Source: an uncultured Clostridia bacterium
GTDB taxonomy: Bacteria > Bacillota > Clostridia > TANB77 > CAG-508
Direction of reading: 5' to 3'
Length of the DNA: 32,912 nt
Assembly: GCA_947589015.1 (NCBI GenBank)
Contig: CANPZF010000021.1
Span: 1 to 32,912 of the forward strand
A program made the translations under genes and the position numbers. Below are positions 28,421 to 32,912 of this stretch, piece after piece. How positions within the stretch are numbered: the first letter of the stretch is position 1; every line of letters begins with the position of its first letter. Under the pieces are notes generated by a model. That model did no database searches. It worked only from the letters and a program-made list of their open reading frames with translations, and was not told the DNA's origin.

Positions 28421-29447
28421 TTATTTTATTTTTAGTTGGGATTAGAAATAAAGCACCAACTATAATAGGCAAATAAAATGTATATAATCTCCAAAATAAA
28501 ATTGACATATTAATAGTGCCATTCTGAAATATAGAATTAAACAAAAGTAAAAATCCGCCTTCAGCACCTACGCCAGCACCAGGAGTTGGAATAAATGTCA
28601 TAATAAGTAGTAAAAATGCTTGAACAGGTATAATTTGCCAAAAACTAATACCAGAATTTCCAAAAGCACGATAAACAGTATATGTAATAGAATAATAAGC
28701 TAAACTTTGAATACATGCAATTAAAAACATTTTTAATACCATTGTTTTTTCATTTCTCATAACATTAAATTGATTTCTAAAATTATCAATACTTTTATCT
28801 AATTTTTCAATTACCATTTCAGGATCTTTTAAAATATGAATTTTGCCTAACAATTTTATAATAGGATTAGTTATAAATGTAATCACACGTTTTTGTATGC
28901 CAGCAATAAAAACAACAATAATGGCTAAAATATTTATTAAAAATCCAGCAATAGCAATCCAAGCAAAATTTTGTAAAAGATTTGTAAAAAAATTAAACTC
29001 AAAGATTACAACAATAAGAGTAGTTATAACTAAAGCTGTTTGGGTAATAATAAATTTTATAGCAAAAATAGATAAAGAATCACTAACTTTTTTACCTGTT
29101 TTTGTTAATTCATATGCTTGCATAGGCTGACCACCAGAAGAAAATGGAGTGATATTATCAAATAACAGTCCTATCATGGCTACTTTAAATGAGTTTGTAA
29201 ATCGTTGAGAACTATACATTTTTTTTAATGGAATATGGAGTGTTAATGATGTACATATCCAATGTATCATTAAACACCCAATTCCTAACATTACCCATCT
29301 ATAATCAACCGTTTTTAATAGGTTTAAAATGTTTTCAATTCCGTCAACATTTATCATATATATAAATAATCCTACAAATATTATAATTATAAGAACAATA
29401 TTAAGAATAGTAACTTTTTTATTTGTAGGTTTAATTTCATTTTCCAT
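28413..29447 (-). CDS. Lysylphosphatidylglycerol synthetase/flippase-like TM protein (UPF0104 family)
   Basis: Multiple TM helices, NITPFSSGGQPMQAYELTKTGKKVSDSL, TFIPTPGAGVGAEGGF. Confidence 0.85.
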   Translation of the reverse strand: MENEIKPTNKKVTILNIVLIIIIFVGLFIYMINVDGIENILNLLKTVDYRWVMLGIGCLMIHWICTSLTLHIPLKKMYSSQRFTNSFKVAMIGLLFDNITPFSSGGQPMQAYELTKTGKKVSDSLSIFAIKFIITQTALVITTLIVVIFEFNFFTNLLQNFAWIAIAGFLINILAIIVVFIAGIQKRVITFITNPIIKLLGKIHILKDPEMVIEKLDKSIDNFRNQFNVMRNEKTMVLKMFLIACIQSLAYYSITYTVYRAFGNSGISFWQIIPVQAFLLLIMTFIPTPGAGVGAEGGFLLLFNSIFQNGTINMSILFWRLYTFYLPIIVGALFLIPTKNKINT

Positions 29448-29459
29448 ATTATTCCTCTA

Positions 29460-30407
29460 TTATCTATTTGTAATTTCTTCCAAATCTAGAAGTTCTTGCC
29501 ATCTTGAATCAACCTCTTTTTGGAATTCTTCAATCATCCATTCATTACCTGGTTTAAACATATGTTTAAATCTTTTTTGTGGTTTTAAAAATTCTTCAAT
29601 AGGCAATTTTTTAGCTGGTTTGTATGTAATGTGGTAAACGCCATCAACAACTTCATATAAAGGCCAATAACATGTTTCAACAGCGAGTTTATTAATATCC
29701 ATTAACATATCTGTTGGATATCCCCAACCTCTAGGACAAGGAGCAAGAACATTTAAAAATGCAGGACCTTTTGTATAAATTGCTTTTTCAGCTTTTTCAT
29801 ATAAATCTTTAAAATTCATATATCCAATTGTTTGACCAACGTATGGAATATGATGACCTGCCATGACTTTAGCTAAATCTTTTCTTGATTGCATTTTGCC
29901 AGGAATAACTTTTCCAGCAGGAGAAGTAGTAGTATCAGCAAATTTGGGAGTTGCTGAAGATCTTTGAATACCAGTGTTCATATATGCTCCATTGTCATAA
30001 CAAACATAAACCATATCATGCCCACGTTCCATAGCTCCAGATAAACTCTGAAGACCTATATCATATGTTCCACCATCTCCACCAAAGGCAATAAATTTTG
30101 TATCACCTTCAGGTAGTTTTCCTTGTTTTTTCATTGATTGATAAGCAGCTTCAACACCTGATAAAGTAGCACCAGCACATTCAAATGCTGTGTGAATAAA
30201 AGAATCAGTCCAAGCAGTATAAGGATATATGAAAGTAGAAACTTCCATACAACCAGTAGCACAAGCGACTACTGCATGATCTTCTGTTTTTAAAGCTCTC
30301 ATTACGTGTCTTGCAACAGGAGGAGCTCCACATCCAGCACACATTCTATGACCTGCTGTAAATCTTGAAGGTTTATTTGCAATAATTTCTTTATGATTAT
30401 ATGCCAT
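29460..30407 (-). CDS. porB: Pyruvate/2-oxoacid:ferredoxin oxidoreductase beta subunit
   Basis: MCAGCGAPPVARHV, FGGDGGTYDIGLQSLSGAMERGHD (TPP binding). Confidence 0.92.
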   Translation of the reverse strand: MAYNHKEIIANKPSRFTAGHRMCAGCGAPPVARHVMRALKTEDHAVVACATGCMEVSTFIYPYTAWTDSFIHTAFECAGATLSGVEAAYQSMKKQGKLPEGDTKFIAFGGDGGTYDIGLQSLSGAMERGHDMVYVCYDNGAYMNTGIQRSSATPKFADTTTSPAGKVIPGKMQSRKDLAKVMAGHHIPYVGQTIGYMNFKDLYEKAEKAIYTKGPAFLNVLAPCPRGWGYPTDMLMDINKLAVETCYWPLYEVVDGVYHITYKPAKKLPIEEFLKPQKRFKHMFKPGNEWMIEEFQKEVDSRWQELLDLEEITNR

Positions 30408-31600
30408 TATTTTGCACCTTCCTTTCTTAATCCTAAATAGCGATAAGGATTATCAATTTTATTAGTTTTTACAATTTCTAATAAGTCATTATAAACAGAT
30501 TCAATATCATCTGCTTTAGTATCTCTACCACCAATACCATAAACATAATTTACAGCTGGCACATGTACATTGTTTACATACATAGCTGAAGTTACATCTT
30601 CAAATAAAGCACCACCAGCGGCATTTAAAGAGTCAGCTTTATCTAAAACAGCAATAGCTTTTAAGTGAGACAAAGCTTTAGAAATTTCTTCAGCAGGGAA
30701 TGGTCTATAAACACGAACTTTTAAAAGACCAGCTTTAATTCCTTTTTCTCTTAGATTATCTACTACAAATTTAGTAGTTCCAGCAGTTGAATTCATACAA
30801 ACGATAGCAATTTCACTATCTTCTAATTTGTACTCTTCAAAAAGACCATATTTTCTACCAGTCATTTCTTCAAAATCTTTTGATACATCTAAAATTACTT
30901 GTTTTGCATTTTTCATAGCTTCTGCTTGTTGAGCTTTATGTTCAAATAAATAAGCTTGTAAATCTAAAGGCCCAACAGCTATAGGTTCGTCTCTATTTAA
31001 TAAATAATGTTCAGGTTTATAAGTTCCGACGAAATCTTTTACTTTATCATCTTCAACTAATTCAATATTTTCAATAGAATGAGATGTAATAAATCCATCT
31101 TGACATATCATTAGAGGTAATTTTACATCTTTATGTTCTGCAATTCTGTGAGCCATTAAAGTATTATCATAAGCTTCTTGATTATTTTCAGAAAATAACA
31201 TAATCCAACCAGCATCTCTAACGCCCATTGCATCTGAATGGTCATTATGAATGTTTAAGGGACCAGACACAGCTCTATTTACTAAAGATAAGACAATAGG
31301 AAGTCTTAAACTTGAAGCTATATAAATCATTTCCCACATTAGAGATAAACCATTTGCAGAAGTAGCAGTCATAGCTCTTGCTCCTGCAGCCTCAGCACCT
31401 ATACAAGCAGACATGGCACTGTGTTCACTTTCTACTGCAACAAATTCTGTATCAACTGAACCATTTGCAACAAAAGTTGAAAAATATTGTGGAATTTCAG
31501 TTGAAGGAGTAATAGGGAAGGCAGCCACAACATCAGGATTGATTTGTTTCATAGCAATAGCAGCAGCTTCATTACCACTTAATCTTTCTCTTATACCCAT
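30407..31600 (-). CDS. porA: Pyruvate/2-oxoacid:ferredoxin oxidoreductase alpha subunit
   Basis: GNEAAAIAMKQINPDVVAAFPITPSTEI, ARAMTATSANGLSLMWEM. Confidence 0.92.
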   Translation of the reverse strand: MGIRERLSGNEAAAIAMKQINPDVVAAFPITPSTEIPQYFSTFVANGSVDTEFVAVESEHSAMSACIGAEAAGARAMTATSANGLSLMWEMIYIASSLRLPIVLSLVNRAVSGPLNIHNDHSDAMGVRDAGWIMLFSENNQEAYDNTLMAHRIAEHKDVKLPLMICQDGFITSHSIENIELVEDDKVKDFVGTYKPEHYLLNRDEPIAVGPLDLQAYLFEHKAQQAEAMKNAKQVILDVSKDFEEMTGRKYGLFEEYKLEDSEIAIVCMNSTAGTTKFVVDNLREKGIKAGLLKVRVYRPFPAEEISKALSHLKAIAVLDKADSLNAAGGALFEDVTSAMYVNNVHVPAVNYVYGIGGRDTKADDIESVYNDLLEIVKTNKIDNPYRYLGLRKEGAK

Positions 31601-31603
31601 TAT

Positions 31604-31900
31604 TTAAACACCTTCTTCCTTCATTTCTATTGCATCAAAAGGACATACTTTAGCACATACTCCACATCCTTTGCAATAGTCATAATTAAAATCTTCTCTT
31701 TTGCATTCTTTATTTACTGGAATGGCATCATCTGGACATACAGGAAAACATAAACCACATTGTTTACATTTTTCTTCTATAAAAACGGGATAAATGCTTC
31801 TCCAATCACCAGTTTTAAAATCTCTTGCATTACCAGAAGTATATATATCACCACCAGGAGTAAGCTTTTCCATAGGTGTATTATTATTTATATTTGTCAT
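31604..31900 (-). CDS. porD: Pyruvate/2-oxoacid:ferredoxin oxidoreductase delta subunit (2[4Fe-4S])
   Basis: CKQCGLCFPVCPDDAIP, CKGCGVCAKVCPFDAIEM. Confidence 0.92.
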   Translation of the reverse strand: MTNINNNTPMEKLTPGGDIYTSGNARDFKTGDWRSIYPVFIEEKCKQCGLCFPVCPDDAIPVNKECKREDFNYDYCKGCGVCAKVCPFDAIEMKEEGV

Positions 31901-32475
31901 ATCTTTTTAACCTCCTTCAAAGCTAATTCCAAAGCCTTCATGTTACCATCAATAACTTCTGGCTTCTTAGCAAATTTATGTTTAAAAGAACCTTTCATGT
32001 CTTCTAAAAGTTGTTCATCTGACATAATACCAGAAACTTTAACAATAGCAGCAAGCATAGGAGTATTAGGAAAATACTTTCCTAAAGCTTCTTCAGAAAC
32101 TTTTCTTGCATCAATTGTGTAAACACTTCCAGAGTATCCTTTTAATACATTTTTTAAATAATCAGCTGATTTAGTAGTATTAATAACGATAGCACCAGAT
32201 TCCTTTAATCCAGATGTAACATCAACACATTCTAAAAGTGAATCATCAACAACTACTACATAATCTGGTTCATAAATATTACTATGAATTGTAATAGGCG
32301 TAGAGCTGATACGATTATATGCAGTTATAGGTGCACCCATTCTTTCTGGACCGTATTCAGGGAAACCTTGAATATATTTACCAGTATTAAAAGCAGCATC
32401 AGCAAGTAATAATGACGCTGTTTTTGCACCTTGACCACCTCTACCATGCCATCTAATTTCTATTAAGTTATCCAT
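31897..32475 (-). CDS. porC: Pyruvate/2-oxoacid:ferredoxin oxidoreductase gamma subunit
   Basis: IRWHGRGGQGAKTASLLLADAAFNTGKYIQGFPEYGPERMGAPITAY. Confidence 0.93.
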   Translation of the reverse strand: MDNLIEIRWHGRGGQGAKTASLLLADAAFNTGKYIQGFPEYGPERMGAPITAYNRISSTPITIHSNIYEPDYVVVVDDSLLECVDVTSGLKESGAIVINTTKSADYLKNVLKGYSGSVYTIDARKVSEEALGKYFPNTPMLAAIVKVSGIMSDEQLLEDMKGSFKHKFAKKPEVIDGNMKALELALKEVKKI

Positions 32476-32588
32476 TATGATAGCCTCCTTTTCTTTTATT
32501 TTATGGGTTTAGTATATGACTAAATAGGGGTAATGTCAAGTATAGTTTTTTTTAGTTTATATATTTTTGGGTAATAATATATATAGCT

Positions 32589-32815
32589 GTTACTAGATAA
32601 TAATCAAACCATTGATGTAGTTGCTAGTGCTATAATAATATATTATTTATTTGTAACTCCCAGCTACATAATAGATTGTAGAACAAATTTTATAATAAAT
32701 TACAAAATTTGTTGACAATCTATAATTTGCTGGTCCCCCCGAATTGTTACTGCATAAATAATATATTATTATAGCACTAGCAACTACATCAATGGTTTGA
32801 CTATTATCCAGTAAC
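32589..32815. repeat. Long-armed palindromic element, family C (about 60-bp terminal inverted repeats, structured core)
   Basis: gttactagataataatcaaaccattgatgtagttgctagtgctataataatatattatttat ... ataaataatatattattatagcactagcaactacatcaatggtttgactattatccagtaac; inner stems gtaac/gttac, ccagc/gctgg, atagattgt/acaatctat. Confidence 0.88.
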
Positions 32816-32912
32816 ATAAAATTAAAGAAAGTAAAAAAAATATAGGTTTACAATAGATATGTCACACTAAGATATAAAAAAGGAAATACCAATATGATAT
32901 AATGTTTTTAAC

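Noticed and set aside
1-32912. CRISPR array, tRNA or rRNA genes
   Set aside because: No regularly spaced direct repeats with unique spacers and no recognizable tRNA/rRNA sequence were seen.

Overview
AT-rich, Clostridia-like chromosomal window. It carries a dcw cell-wall/division cluster (mraZ, rsmH, ftsL, a SpoVD/FtsI-type PBP, then murE, mraY, ftsW, murG), plus pyrB/pyrI, a flavodiiron protein, a PP2C phosphatase, lepB, holB, a PSP1/RicT-like protein, a ferredoxin and a four-subunit 2-oxoacid:ferredoxin oxidoreductase. Main observations: (1) Five apparent +1 frameshifts in four genes (serine recombinase twice, ftsW, a histidine kinase, holB) all have the same form: an in-frame CGG codon followed by A, where skipping the C and reading GGA (Gly) restores a conserved reading frame. 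By manual scan, CGG is otherwise absent as an in-frame codon from all the annotated genes except one atypical, probably foreign ORF in the mobile element. This is a candidate genome-wide +1 frameshift (or quadruplet CGGA) decoding system at an otherwise avoided codon. (2) The PASTA-containing PBP gene is split in frame by a ~5.74 kb element (4161-9900) with an 8-bp direct repeat AGGAGGTG. The element carries a serine recombinase, a TnpW-like small ORF, a class B sortase, its likely PKTG-anchored substrate and a Cu/Zn-SOD-like protein. Its arrangement resembles skin-type intervening elements, and its own recombinase contains two of the CGGA sites. (3) A radical SAM/SPASM gene is followed by a 26-codon ORF ending in CRMCG and then a perfect hairpin, a possible RiPP locus. 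(4) There are several long-armed palindromic elements with structured, partly conserved cores (two copies of one family showing compensatory changes). All calls come from reading the sequence; no searches were run.
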